Below the pieces are notes generated by a model. That model searched no databases, had not been told where the DNA came from, and saw nothing but the letters and a program-made list of their open reading frames with translations. From the NCBI GenBank assembly GCA_000406005.1, contig ASZN01000034.1:1-38720 (forward strand): DNA of 38,720 nucleotides. Direction: 5' to 3'. Shown here piece after piece: positions 25,867 to 34,410 of the stretch. Origin of the DNA: Candidatus Poribacteria bacterium WGA-3G. GTDB lineage: Bacteria; Poribacteria; WGA-4E; WGA-3G. The first letter of the stretch is position 1. Each line of letters begins with the position of its first letter. A program made the position numbers and the translations under genes.

Positions 25867-26721
25867 ATGCGAAAACTTAAGATTATCCTTGAGATGATCA
25901 AATTTGAACATACCGTCTTCGCGCTTCCGTTTGCGGTTATGAGTGCATTCATTGCTGCGGACGGGTTTCCGGCGTTACCGAAACTCGGTTGGATCCTTGT
26001 CGCGATGGTCGGCGCGCGTAGCTGCGCCATGGCATTCAACCGGCTTGCAGACGCTGAGATTGACAGTAGAAACCCACGCACCGCCATGCGTGCGATCCCG
26101 GCGGGTTTAATCACAAAGGGCGCGGTCTGGAGTTTCACTATCCTCTCTGCCGGACTGTTGGTCTTCGCGGCGTGGCGGTTGAATCCGCTCGCCTTTGCGC
26201 TGTCGCCTGTCGCACTTGCTGTGGTTATGGGGTACTCCTACACGAAACGTTTTACTGCACTCTCACACTTCTGGCTTGGACTCTCGCTATCCATCTCACC
26301 TGTCGGTGCATGGATAGCGATTCAGGGGAACTTCGCTGTGCCGCCGATTGTTCTCTGTCTCGTCGTGCTGCTCTGGACAGCCGGGTTCGATATCATCTAC
26401 GCCTGCCAAGATGTCAACTTCGACAAGACACACGGGCTGCACTCTATTCCAGCGAAACTCGGTATCCGATGGGCGTTGTGGCTCTCGTCCGCTTTGCACG
26501 TTATCGCTGTGTTGCTCCTCCTCAGTATCCCGCTTCTTGTCGAATTGGGAGTTTTTTACTACATCGGTGTCGGGATTGTCGTGCTAATCTTTACCTACGA
26601 ACACGCCATTGTTAAACCGACCGACCTCTCCCGTGTCAACCTCGCATTCTTCACACTCAACGGCATGATTAGCCTCGTGTTGATGGCACTTTCAATCACC
26701 GATATTCTAATAAGTCGTTAA
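25867..26721 (+). CDS. UbiA-family prenyltransferase
   Basis: 284 residues, nearly all hydrophobic, with about eight membrane segments. The first prenyl-diphosphate/Mg site is NRLADAEIDSRNPRT (58-72), a variant of N-D-x-x-D-x-x-x-D. The second is DIIYACQDVNFDKTHGL (about 175-191). SIPAKLG follows, as in 4-hydroxybenzoate polyprenyltransferases and MqnP of the futalosine menaquinone route. It should attach a polyprenyl chain to an aromatic quinone precursor in the inner membrane. Without neighbouring quinone genes I cannot choose between UbiA and MqnP. Start at ATG 25867 after ACAGG; no strong ribosome site. Confidence 0.88.
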   Translation: MRKLKIILEMIKFEHTVFALPFAVMSAFIAADGFPALPKLGWILVAMVGARSCAMAFNRLADAEIDSRNPRTAMRAIPAGLITKGAVWSFTILSAGLLVFAAWRLNPLAFALSPVALAVVMGYSYTKRFTALSHFWLGLSLSISPVGAWIAIQGNFAVPPIVLCLVVLLWTAGFDIIYACQDVNFDKTHGLHSIPAKLGIRWALWLSSALHVIAVLLLLSIPLLVELGVFYYIGVGIVVLIFTYEHAIVKPTDLSRVNLAFFTLNGMISLVLMALSITDILISR

Positions 26722-26800
26722 GCGTGAAGCGGAATACAGTCGTGATAATATTAGCGAAAGATTTGAAACAGGCACTTTTTTACTAAACCATTCTCAATGC

Positions 26801-27053
26801 ACCGCAAGGAACATTCAAAAAATGATATTTTACTTTTTTAACACCGTAGTCCCAAGCATCGCGCCGGGACGGATATACGGAGAGCCACTTGTTGACAAAA
26901 GACCCCTTATCGAACCGCAAGGAACATTTAAAATCAAAAAATGATATTTTACTTTTTTAACACCGTAGTCCCAAGCATCGCGCCGGGACGGATATACGGA
27001 GAGCCACTTGTTGACAAAAGACCCCTTATCGAACCGCAAGGAACATTTAAAAA
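26801..27053 (+). repeat. tandem duplicated leader with ATGA-linked mini-ORFs
   Basis: A unit starting ACCGCAAGGAACATT occurs at 26801 and 26914 and begins a third time at 27033, giving periods of 113 and 119 bases; the second unit has a 6-base insert (ATCAAA). Each full unit contains AAGGAAC, then ATG, then an open frame MIFYFFNTVVPSIAPGRIYG... of 40 codons (26822-26944) and 38 codons (26941-27057). The stop of each frame overlaps the next ATG as ATGA, and the last overlaps the start of the gene at 27054. It may be a duplicated gene start or a coupled leader peptide. Confidence 0.8.
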
Positions 27054-27875
27054 ATGAAACTTTCACTTTCCGTACGCGTCGCAGAAACAGCATCGAAGCG
27101 AGACGCTACACACACCTTTGAACAATTGACTGAACTCGCTGCAGGACTCGGTTACGAGGCGGTCTGTATGCGTGCTTCCCAAGTCGGTATCCACTCACCT
27201 TTGGAACAGATTACCGCAGCACGTAAGCAGGCGGAATCGCTCAATTTAAAGGTCTCTATGATCACCGGCGACTTTCCGGTGCCACTCAACAACGATCAGG
27301 GACCGGACGGTCTCCGTAACATCACGCCGTATCTCGATTTAACAGAACTGCTTGGGGCAGATCTCATCCGCATCGCGATGAAAGTTGAAGCGGACATCCC
27401 TTGGGCACAACGTGCCTCTGATGAAGCCGCAGAACGCCGTATCCGTCTCGCGCACCAGTCGCATACACTGAGTCTATTTGAAACGGTAGACGGTTCGGTT
27501 GACGTGCTGAAACGCGTCGGCAGAGAGAACTTCGGGATCATCTACGAACCCGCCAATCTCGACCTATGCGGACAGGATTATGGGGTCGAGACGCTCAAAC
27601 GGTTCTCGCCGTATCTATTCAACGTCTACCTTCAGAACCATATCCGCCGACCAGAGGGGAAGACACGGCTTCTAACATGGATTCAGGGCGAAGTTCCGCA
27701 CGATCCGATCCGTCTACAGGACGAAGGCGGTATCGACTACCCATTGGTATTCGAGGGGTTGGAGGCGATCGGTTACGACGGTTACGTGACGGTGCATCAG
27801 GCGTTTCGAGCAATCATGGAACCAGAAGACGCAGCGGAACAGAGCTATGTCTATTTGAAACCGTTTTGTGGGTAA
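27054..27875 (+). CDS. sugar phosphate isomerase/epimerase (TIM barrel)
   Basis: 273 residues of the xylose-isomerase-like/AP-endonuclease-2 TIM-barrel family. Visible segments: LAAGLGYEAVCMRASQVGIH near the start, MITGDFPVPL, LGADLIRIAMKV, NFGIIYEPANLDL (conserved acidic metal-site strand), FNVYLQNH and, near the end, LEAIGYDGYVTVHQAF. Members interconvert ketoses, inosose or related polyols using a divalent metal; the substrate here is unknown. The start codon overlaps the stop of a mini-ORF in the tandem leader. The next gene, a sulfatase, begins just after its stop, so the pair may work on sulfated or unusual sugars. Confidence 0.8.
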   Translation: MKLSLSVRVAETASKRDATHTFEQLTELAAGLGYEAVCMRASQVGIHSPLEQITAARKQAESLNLKVSMITGDFPVPLNNDQGPDGLRNITPYLDLTELLGADLIRIAMKVEADIPWAQRASDEAAERRIRLAHQSHTLSLFETVDGSVDVLKRVGRENFGIIYEPANLDLCGQDYGVETLKRFSPYLFNVYLQNHIRRPEGKTRLLTWIQGEVPHDPIRLQDEGGIDYPLVFEGLEAIGYDGYVTVHQAFRAIMEPEDAAEQSYVYLKPFCG

Positions 27876-27885
27876 AAATAATACT

Positions 27886-29400
27886 ATGAACACACAACAT
27901 CCGAATATACTAATTATCACGACCGACCAGCAGCGCACGGATAGCCTGAGCTGCTACGGCTCGACGTTCACAGACACACCGCATCTCGACCAGTTCGCAT
28001 CTGAAGGGGTCTGTTTCGAGCGTGCATATTGTGCGAACCCAGTATGCACACCGGCTCGCGCCTCCATCTTTTCAGGACGCTATGTGAGTCGGCACGGCGC
28101 GTGGAATGTCGGGATGAATGTCCTGGAAGACGAGACCATGCTATCGCACCGGCTCGCTGATGTCGGGTATCGCACGCACTATATCGGCAAAGCGCATTTC
28201 CAACCGTTCGGTGCCTCCGCGGAACAGTCCATCGAAACATGCAACGATACAACACACTACCCCGATTTCCGAGGTCCCTACTACGGATTTGAGACAGTCG
28301 AATTGGCGTTAGGACACGCGACGTATGGCATCGCCGGACACTATGGCGAATGGGTGCGTTCAGAGGTATCCGAAGAGACGCTCACGGGTTACAGCAAAGC
28401 GACGCGTCTGAGTGAAAGAGGATTCGGCGGCGAGGCTTACGATTGGGAGATACCGCTGAAATACCACAACAGCGTCTGGACGGCGGATCGGACGATAGAT
28501 TTCCTGTCAAAGCACGAGGGTACGCAACCCTTCCTGTTGGCGGTCGGCTTTCAAGACCCACATCACCCGCACTGTGTCCCGACAGAATTTGAGGACCGTG
28601 TTGACCCGACGCAGGTACCGCTTCCGGATTTCGTTGAAGGTGAATTAGACGATAAACCGCCGCATTTCTTGGAAGCGCGATGCGGGAAGCTTGAGAAGTC
28701 GGAAATCCGTGGAAGGTTCGCTATCGCCGGACAGGGAGGCGGTGCCGACTACCGCAAAGTCTCGGATGACGACGCACGGCTCGGCAGAGCATATTACTAC
28801 AATATGGTGAAAATTATCGATCAACAGATGGGACGGATTCTGGAGTGTCTTGATACATACGGCTTGGCTGAGAACACATTGGTCCTCTTTACGACGGATC
28901 ACGGTGAACTGCTTGGCGACCACGGACTCTGGATGAAGGGACCTTTTCATTACGAGCCGCTTGTCCGTGTCCCGACGTTGATGCGATACCCGGCAGCGAT
29001 TCCAAGCGGGCAGCGCACACAGGCACTGTTCAGCCATGTCGATATCGTACCAACTGTTCTGTCAGCCGTCGGTTTACCGATGCCAGCAGACACAGACGGT
29101 GTAGACGCGATGCCGATGCTGACCGATGAGGCGACATCCGTTCGCGATTCTTTATTGGTCGAGTGTGTGGACGATCCGAACTGTTTGCGGCTGAAGACGA
29201 TTGTGACGGATACTCGTAAATTGACATGGTATTGCGGACACGCCTACGGTGAACTCTACGATCTGGAGAACGATCCAAGCGAACGCGTCAATCAGTGGAA
29301 CAACGCTGCATACACCGACGATAAGGCATCCCTGATGAGCCGTATCCTTGAGCAAATGGAGCCTTTAGAAAAACGGGTTGAACGACTGTCGTATGCATAA
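27886..29400 (+). CDS. type I (formylglycine) sulfatase
   Basis: 504 residues from ATG 27886, 10 bases after the isomerase stop; a GTG at 27868 would overlap that gene. PNILIITTDQQRTDSLSCYG is the metal-binding N-terminus. CTPARASIFSGR (54-65) is the cysteine-type sulfatase signature, Cys54 being the residue converted to formylglycine. LFTTDHGELLGDHG and, after it, KGPFHYEPLVRVPTLMRYP are the expected later motifs. No signal peptide is present, so it should be cytoplasmic. It removes sulfate esters, probably from an imported sugar or phosphonate-like compound. A formylglycine-generating or anaerobic maturase is needed but not in the window. Confidence 0.92.
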   Translation: MNTQHPNILIITTDQQRTDSLSCYGSTFTDTPHLDQFASEGVCFERAYCANPVCTPARASIFSGRYVSRHGAWNVGMNVLEDETMLSHRLADVGYRTHYIGKAHFQPFGASAEQSIETCNDTTHYPDFRGPYYGFETVELALGHATYGIAGHYGEWVRSEVSEETLTGYSKATRLSERGFGGEAYDWEIPLKYHNSVWTADRTIDFLSKHEGTQPFLLAVGFQDPHHPHCVPTEFEDRVDPTQVPLPDFVEGELDDKPPHFLEARCGKLEKSEIRGRFAIAGQGGGADYRKVSDDDARLGRAYYYNMVKIIDQQMGRILECLDTYGLAENTLVLFTTDHGELLGDHGLWMKGPFHYEPLVRVPTLMRYPAAIPSGQRTQALFSHVDIVPTVLSAVGLPMPADTDGVDAMPMLTDEATSVRDSLLVECVDDPNCLRLKTIVTDTRKLTWYCGHAYGELYDLENDPSERVNQWNNAAYTDDKASLMSRILEQMEPLEKRVERLSYA

Positions 29401-29586
29401 CTATAAATGTGGAATCCCTAAATCGGAACAGATTTTCTTTACTAAAAATACGTTCAATTCTCGATGGCGTGGAATAGGTGCACTTTTTCGCGCCCTGCGG
29501 TTAACGTAGATAGTGTGGTTACCACCTTCTCGGAGGAACTCGCAACCATTCTTTTCAAGGTGACGGATAAGTTCACGTCTTTTCAT
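29401..29586 (-). CDS. hicA: HicA-type mRNA interferase toxin
   Basis: 61 residues with the double-stranded-RNA-binding-like fold of HicA: KRRELIRHLEKNGCEFLREG, the catalytic histidine in GGNHTIYVN (His24), the basic segment RRARKSAPIPRHREL, and the closing helix VKKICSDLGI. HicA cuts mRNA until bound by HicB. The start overlaps the hicB stop by 4 bases. Its stop abuts the stop of the convergent sulfatase gene with no gap. Compared with the relic at 20184 this copy keeps its catalytic histidine and appears intact. Confidence 0.9.
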   Translation of the reverse strand: MKRRELIRHLEKNGCEFLREGGNHTIYVNRRARKSAPIPRHRELNVFLVKKICSDLGIPHL

Positions 29587-29801
29587 AAACGGACAAAAAT
29601 CGGTTCGCGAATAACTTCTTCGAGTTCCGAAATATATTCCTCAGCAAGTTCTCGGTTCGCCTTGAGTGTGAGTTGTATTGCCTCATGAAGATTCGCTCGG
29701 GCTTCTTCAAGCGTTTTTCCTTGCGTATTTGCGCCGGGTAGCTCTTCAACAAATCCGATGTAACCTTCTGGGACTTTTTTGAAAACAGCGTTGAATTGCA
29801 T
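29583..29801 (-). CDS. hicB: HicB-type antitoxin
   Basis: 72 residues: FNAVFKKVPEGYIGFVEELP then GANTQGKTLEEARANLHEAI, the HicB partial RNase-H fold. It lacks an extra C-terminal helix-turn-helix or ribbon-helix-helix domain beyond the short helix (ANRELAEEYISELEEV), so repression may depend on the complex. Gene order is antitoxin first, toxin second, the reverse of the classical hicAB order. A promoter with a palindrome lies directly upstream (29851-29893). Confidence 0.9.
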   Translation of the reverse strand: MQFNAVFKKVPEGYIGFVEELPGANTQGKTLEEARANLHEAIQLTLKANRELAEEYISELEEVIREPIFVRL

Positions 29802-29850
29802 TTAAAACTCCAGTTTCATGGGGTTGTTAGTTCTTTCACAGGTATTGAAA

Positions 29851-29893
29851 GCCTATTAGGCATATTCTATCATACATATAACCACTTTGTCAA
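29851..29893 (-). promoter_or_regulatory. hicBA promoter and candidate operator
   Basis: On the minus strand TTGACA (29893-29888), 18-base spacer, TAGAAT (29869-29864). GCCTA-T-TAGGC (29851-29861) is a perfect palindrome at the expected transcription start, a plausible binding site for autoregulation by HicB/HicA. Confidence 0.55.
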
Positions 29894-29963
29894 TCGTCGA
29901 GTTTCACCTCTTTTTTTAGATCTGTGCTGGAAAAGGTGAAAAGGAAGTTCTCTATTTTTAAAC

Positions 29964-29992
29964 TTGCTTTTAATATAGAGATTGGGTATCAT
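29964..29992 (+). promoter_or_regulatory. possible promoter for GT2 gene
   Basis: TTGCTT (29964-29969), 17-base spacer, TATCAT (29987-29992), about 90 bases before the start at 30084. Weak at the -35. The rest of the 282-base gap 29802-30083 shows only the hicBA promoter. Confidence 0.3.
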
Positions 29993-30083
29993 TTAGGTAG
30001 AAGAAATTAGTCGTGTTCAACTTTGCTTCGTCTACGCCGTATCCTACATAAAACCGTAGGAAAAAAATATTGGGGGCATCCAG

Positions 30084-30857
30084 ATGGCGGCTACGCTATC
30101 CATTGTGATTCCGATTTACAACGAGGTTGCAAGCCTAAAAGAGCTTTTACAGCAGGTGGTCGATGTTGAAATCGGTATGAAAAAAGAATTGATTCTCGTC
30201 GACGACTTTTCAACAGATGGCACACGCGATATATTAAAGGAAATCGAAGACATCCAAGAGAACTCGGATGACATACGCAGCTACCTTGCAACAACAGACG
30301 CACCGATAAATGAGAACGCTGAAAACCGGGACGATGTTGCTGTAAAAATATTTTACCACGATGTGAACAGAGGCAAAGGCGCGACACTCCGCACCGGTTT
30401 TCAACACATCACCGGCGAAATTACGATTATCCAAGATGCCGATCTCGAATATGATCCAAACGACTACCCGAAGCTGCTGGAGCCGATTCTCAACGATGAA
30501 GCCGATGTGGTGTACGGTTCTCGGTTTATGGAAGGCAAGCAGAAGGGGTTACTCCGGAGTTATCTCGCGAATCAATTTCTTACGACGCTCGCAAATGTCG
30601 TCAACGGCACGAAACTCACCGATATGGAAACCTGCTATAAGGTGATCCGGACACCTATCCTCAAGGAAATTTCGCTCTACTCGGACAGATTCGGCTTTGA
30701 ACCCGAAATTACAGCGAAACTCGCTAAACGGCAGTGCAAAATTATTGAAGTTCCCATCTCCTATCGCGGGAGAGATTACCACGAAGGTAAAACAGTGAGC
30801 TGGAAAGACGGTATCGCAGCGATTTTTCACATCCTCCGCTTCCGGTTCTTCTCATAA
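30084..30857 (+). CDS. family 2 glycosyltransferase, dolichol-phosphate-mannose-synthase-like
   Basis: 257 residues. ATLSIVIPIYNEVASLKELL at the N-terminus and ELILVDDFSTDGTRDIL form the nucleotide-sugar fold. IQDADLEYDPNDYPKLLEPI has the D-x-D metal/donor site. VYGSRFMEGKQ and LTDMETCYKVIRTPI match polyprenyl-phosphate sugar transferases. It probably loads a sugar onto a lipid carrier at the membrane, although no C-terminal membrane segments are present. A 30-residue insert (about 50-80; IQENSDDIRSYLATTDAPIN and onward) separates the first and second conserved blocks. It is followed after 24 bases by recQ. Confidence 0.88.
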   Translation: MAATLSIVIPIYNEVASLKELLQQVVDVEIGMKKELILVDDFSTDGTRDILKEIEDIQENSDDIRSYLATTDAPINENAENRDDVAVKIFYHDVNRGKGATLRTGFQHITGEITIIQDADLEYDPNDYPKLLEPILNDEADVVYGSRFMEGKQKGLLRSYLANQFLTTLANVVNGTKLTDMETCYKVIRTPILKEISLYSDRFGFEPEITAKLAKRQCKIIEVPISYRGRDYHEGKTVSWKDGIAAIFHILRFRFFS

Positions 30858-30881
30858 CAGACAAAACGCACAGCGAAAAAT

Positions 30882-32708
30882 ATGCAAAATTTGCAGGATT
30901 TGCTTAAACAGGTAGATGCCATTCTGGAGTCCTCGGTTGATACCCCAGAACCGACACCAGACCAAGAAGTGCCAACAGATTCCCTCCTGACAGCTCTCAA
31001 TACCCACTTCGGCTATACATCCTTTCGCAAGGGACAACGCGAGATTGTTGAGGCGATATTAGACGGCAAAAACACATTCGCTGTATTCCCCACCGGACAC
31101 GGCAAATCGTTATGCTATCAACTGCCAGCATTGATGCTCAACGGCATAACAGTCGTCATCTCGCCGCTCATCTCACTGATGAAGGACCAGGTGGATACGC
31201 TACGCGAGCAAGGTATCGATGCGGTCTCCTTAATCAACAGTACACAGACATGGGACGAATATCAAAATGAATTAGCACGTCTGAAACGAAACGAAGTGCA
31301 GCTGCTTTATGTCTCACCAGAACGGCTGCGAAGTCGGCGTTTTTTAGACCTCTTGAATGCGTTGCGGATTTCACTGTTCGTCATAGATGAGGCACACTGT
31401 ATCTCGCAATGGGGACGCGATTTCCGTCCCGCTTATCTATCCCTGAGAGATACGATTGATGTCCTCCAACCGCATGTAATCGCACTTTTCACAGCAACTG
31501 CGCCACCAGAAATCCAAGAGGACATCCTGAGTGTCCTAAATATACCGACACCGCATATCCTCGTTGAAGGCATTGAGCGTCCGAACCTGAAACTCAGTGT
31601 TCAAGAAAATGAGAACGAGGATGAAAAGTATCTGCAACTCGAAAAGTTCCTCAACGAACAGCGAGTACCCCTTTCAACGCCGGACACTGAACCCCGACAC
31701 CCTCGGTTGAAAAATGGGATCATCTACGCCGGTCGCAGGCGCGAAACCGAGGAGATCGCAGATTTTCTTCAAAGACGCGGGTTCCGTGCGGATTTCTACC
31801 ACGCTGGACTCGAACCGCAAGAACGCACGCGTGTACAAGAAGCCTTTTTTAATGGCAGTGAGAATGGGTTAGATGTCGTTGTTGCCACGAACGCTTTCGG
31901 GATGGGGATCGACAAAGCAGACATCCGATATATCGTCCATTGGACACTCACCGGCACGCTTGAAGAATACTGTCAGGAAATCGGGAGAGCCGGTAGAGAT
32001 GGAGCGGACGCGCGTTGTGTCCTGCTTTTCTGCCACGATGACCGCGGGTTACACGAATGGTTCATTAGAGAGAGCACGCCGGATAAGCAGTTCCTGATTA
32101 AACTCTTAAAGGTCATCGAGAATTTCAAAGGGAGCGAACGGTATCGCACAATCTCTAACGAAGAACTGGAATGGATGAGCAGCAGCAATCCAACAAAAAT
32201 CCATGTCGGTCTCAGTTACCTCGAAAAACTCGGTTTTTTGAAGCGGTGGTATAACGTCCCGTCTCAACTCTCTGTCCGATTTCGCGGATTCTGGTCGGAA
32301 CAGGCGGAACCGCAGGGCACAAGACAGCGGGAACTCCTCAGCGAATTGCGGAGCGGTGTAAAAACGATTTTGGAGCTCTGCGATGCCACTGGACAGAACC
32401 CGAAGACGATAATGGAAGGTCTCGCCGAGCTGCAAAGCGACGGTTACATCCAGTACTGGGGCCAGGAAGACCTGTTACTCATTGAACTGCTTGAAGATAG
32501 TCAGATGCTCAGTACGCTGACAGACGAGCAGATTGAGATAGGCGATTATATCCGTCGCAGACAGAGCCAGTTGGATCAAGTGTTCGTTTATGCGTTAGAG
32601 GCTACCTGTCGGATGCGGGTCATCCGAGACCACTTCGGTGAAGTCGTTGAAGAGAGTTACAGGTGTGGCACCTGCGATTTGTGTCAAACGGAAGCCGTCA
32701 GTGAATAG
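30882..32708 (+). CDS. recQ: RecQ-family ATP-dependent DNA helicase
   Basis: 608 residues. FGYTSFRKGQREIVEAIL (motif 0), FPTGHGKSLCYQLPAL (Walker A, with GHGKS instead of the usual GxGKS/T), VVISPLISLMKDQVDTL (Ia), DEAHCISQWGRDFRPAY (II), LFTATAPPEI (III), GIIYAGRRRETEEIADFL (IV), ATNAFGMGIDKADIRYIVHW (V) and QEIGRAGRDG (VI) are all present. After about 150 residues that look winged-helix-like comes a cysteine group, CRMRVIRDHFGE then CGTCDLC, at the extreme C-terminus. No HRDC domain is seen. It unwinds DNA in recombination and fork repair. Its stop codon lies inside a TAGCCGTCAGC repeat. Confidence 0.92.
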   Translation: MQNLQDLLKQVDAILESSVDTPEPTPDQEVPTDSLLTALNTHFGYTSFRKGQREIVEAILDGKNTFAVFPTGHGKSLCYQLPALMLNGITVVISPLISLMKDQVDTLREQGIDAVSLINSTQTWDEYQNELARLKRNEVQLLYVSPERLRSRRFLDLLNALRISLFVIDEAHCISQWGRDFRPAYLSLRDTIDVLQPHVIALFTATAPPEIQEDILSVLNIPTPHILVEGIERPNLKLSVQENENEDEKYLQLEKFLNEQRVPLSTPDTEPRHPRLKNGIIYAGRRRETEEIADFLQRRGFRADFYHAGLEPQERTRVQEAFFNGSENGLDVVVATNAFGMGIDKADIRYIVHWTLTGTLEEYCQEIGRAGRDGADARCVLLFCHDDRGLHEWFIRESTPDKQFLIKLLKVIENFKGSERYRTISNEELEWMSSSNPTKIHVGLSYLEKLGFLKRWYNVPSQLSVRFRGFWSEQAEPQGTRQRELLSELRSGVKTILELCDATGQNPKTIMEGLAELQSDGYIQYWGQEDLLLIELLEDSQMLSTLTDEQIEIGDYIRRRQSQLDQVFVYALEATCRMRVIRDHFGEVVEESYRCGTCDLCQTEAVSE

Positions 32709-32773
32709 CCGTCAGCCGTCAGCCATCAGCAGTCGGTCATTCACCCGTTTGCAGGCGGGGTTTGTAACCCCGC
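32706..32773. repeat. TAGCCGTCAGC repeat followed by GC palindrome
   Basis: TAGCCGTCAGCCGTCAGCC begins with the recQ stop codon, and another GCCGTCAG lies at 32694 within the coding end. GCGGGGTT and AACCCCGC (32755-32773) then pair around a 3-base loop. The palindrome sits between convergent genes and may work as a terminator, though no T-run follows at once. Confidence 0.55.
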
Positions 32774-32818
32774 TCGCAGCACTTATTTTGCTACAAAAAT
32801 AAAAATCTATAAATCCCA

Positions 32819-34084
32819 TTATTTTTCGGTACGGAGTGCTTCAATAGGTGTAAGCCGCGCCGCTTGCATTGCTGGATAGACGCCGAAGCTAATCCCCATA
32901 ACAACGGAAAACAGAATAGAGGTCAGGATCCACTGCCACGAGAGGACAACGGGCCATTCGGGTACAATCGGTACGATGCGGACTGCGAGCCGTGCCATGC
33001 CGTGTCCTGCGACCCAACCGCCTGCGATACCGAGTACACCGCCACAGAAACAGAGACAGATTGATTCCGTCAAAAACTGATAGAAAATGTGGATCCGTTT
33101 CGCGCCGACAGACTTGCGCAACCCTATCTCTCGCGTCTTCTCACCGACAGAAACAAGGCATATATTCATGATGCCGATCCCGCTGACAAACAGCGAGAAC
33201 CCGGCAACACTTCCCAAAGCGATCTTTATTATCTTCTCAATCCGCTCAAGCCGTCGGGCAGACCGTTTCGGGACCCAATACCCGATAAAATCATCCTTGC
33301 CGCGATGTCTTTTACGCAGGACATCCTTGGCGGCATCAAGGATATCATAGGCATCAGCATCTTCTTCAAAAAAGATGATGAGTTCTTCAATGTAGCGGGT
33401 GCCTGACATCCGTTGTTGATGTGTTGTCAAGGGTATACAGACAGTCTCATCTAAGGAGTACCAAGAGTTGATGCTGCTCCCTTTCGTTTTCATGACCCCG
33501 ATAACACGTACTCTTACTGGCGATTGCCGCCAATAATACCGAACCTTCACCTCTTTTCCGATCGGGGATGTTTCTCCAAAAAGTTCCTTAGCGGTGTCAG
33601 CACCGAGAACGCAAACCTGTTTCGCGTCTTTGAGGTCGTCTTCGGAAAAGAACCTACCTTCCCGAAGCTCCCAGTGAAGACCACGGGCATAGTCTGGAGT
33701 CACACCCTCAAAATTAGGTCGCGCTTGGCTGCCATCTGCGCTGGTAACAAGGGGTCTGTACCCTTCGTTTTTGGGTAAAACAAATTGTACTTTCGGACAT
33801 TCCGCCTCAATAGCGTGAACGTCCTCAAGCGTATATCGTTCAGTTGTGCGCCGGATGAACCGGTAGTTTCTCCAAATATAACCCCGTGTCCAGAGTCGGA
33901 CCTGGTTAGCACCGCCGAGTTTTTCGATGTCTTGGGCAATCATAAGCTTCGCGCCGTCACCAATTGCCATCATGCAAAGCACGCTGGCGATCCCGATGAA
34001 GATACCGAGGATGGACAACCCAGCGCGGAGCCGATTTTGAGCGAGGTGTGCAATACCTGCAGTAATAGCATCTTGTAGCCTCAT
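32819..34084 (-). CDS. MacB/FtsX-type ABC transporter permease
   Basis: 421 residues. One membrane segment near residues 20-42 (LRAGLSILGIFIGIASVLCM) is followed by a periplasmic MacB_PCD-like domain of about 240 residues (TLEDVHAIEAECP, LGADTAKELFGETSPIGKEV). Three C-terminal segments then form the FtsX core (LGSVAGFSLFVSGIGIMNI, SICLCFCGGVLGIAGGWVAG, ILTSILFSVVMGISFGVYPA). The closing QAARLTPIEALRTEK is the family end. Such permeases work with a LolD/MacB-like ATPase in export or lipoprotein handling. No ATPase gene is next to it here, so it is an orphan. Confidence 0.9.
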   Translation of the reverse strand: MRLQDAITAGIAHLAQNRLRAGLSILGIFIGIASVLCMMAIGDGAKLMIAQDIEKLGGANQVRLWTRGYIWRNYRFIRRTTERYTLEDVHAIEAECPKVQFVLPKNEGYRPLVTSADGSQARPNFEGVTPDYARGLHWELREGRFFSEDDLKDAKQVCVLGADTAKELFGETSPIGKEVKVRYYWRQSPVRVRVIGVMKTKGSSINSWYSLDETVCIPLTTHQQRMSGTRYIEELIIFFEEDADAYDILDAAKDVLRKRHRGKDDFIGYWVPKRSARRLERIEKIIKIALGSVAGFSLFVSGIGIMNICLVSVGEKTREIGLRKSVGAKRIHIFYQFLTESICLCFCGGVLGIAGGWVAGHGMARLAVRIVPIVPEWPVVLSWQWILTSILFSVVMGISFGVYPAMQAARLTPIEALRTEK

Positions 34085-34303
34085 TTTTTAAAGTATATGC
34101 TCCGTAGTGTTTCTCGGTTAAACCGAGTAATTGTAATCTTTGTGTGTATTTTGTTTGCTAAAGTCGCTGTTTATTAATGATACTATTTTAGCGCGGAAAA
34201 GGTGCATAATCCTTAGGTTGATTCCGCGTTAGCGTCTGTCTCGGATCACAAGCAGTAAAAAAGGTTCAGTAAGCACAAGATCAAGTTTGATTAGGAGAAT
34301 AAA
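34085..34303. other. intergenic region with 7-1-7 palindrome
   Basis: The gap upstream of the permease contains CTCGGTT-A-AACCGAG (34113-34127), 29 bases before the permease start on the minus strand, a candidate operator. I see no gene or other repeat in the remainder. Confidence 0.4.
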
Positions 34304-34369
34304 ATGGGTTTGTGGAGAACTTCCACTTATACGCACGTACGGATGCACTTTTGGTGGATGCAGCGTTAA
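34304..34369 (+). CDS. possible 21-residue small ORF
   Basis: ATG 34304 is preceded by TTAGGAGAATAAA, a near-ideal ribosome site. The peptide MGLWRTSTYTHVRMHFWWMQR is rich in aromatic residues. The segment CGGATGCACTTTT also appears at 36748-36760, so this may be part of a dispersed repeat instead of a gene. It has no neighbour on the plus strand. Confidence 0.25.
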   Translation: MGLWRTSTYTHVRMHFWWMQR

Positions 34370-34410
34370 AGTTCAGTTATTATAAAGAGGAAGGTTATTG
34401 CCCGATAGGT

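Noticed and set aside
26830..27093. Minus-strand 87-residue ORF with internal repeats
   Set aside because: It is a mirror of the tandem leader duplication and has no start signal.
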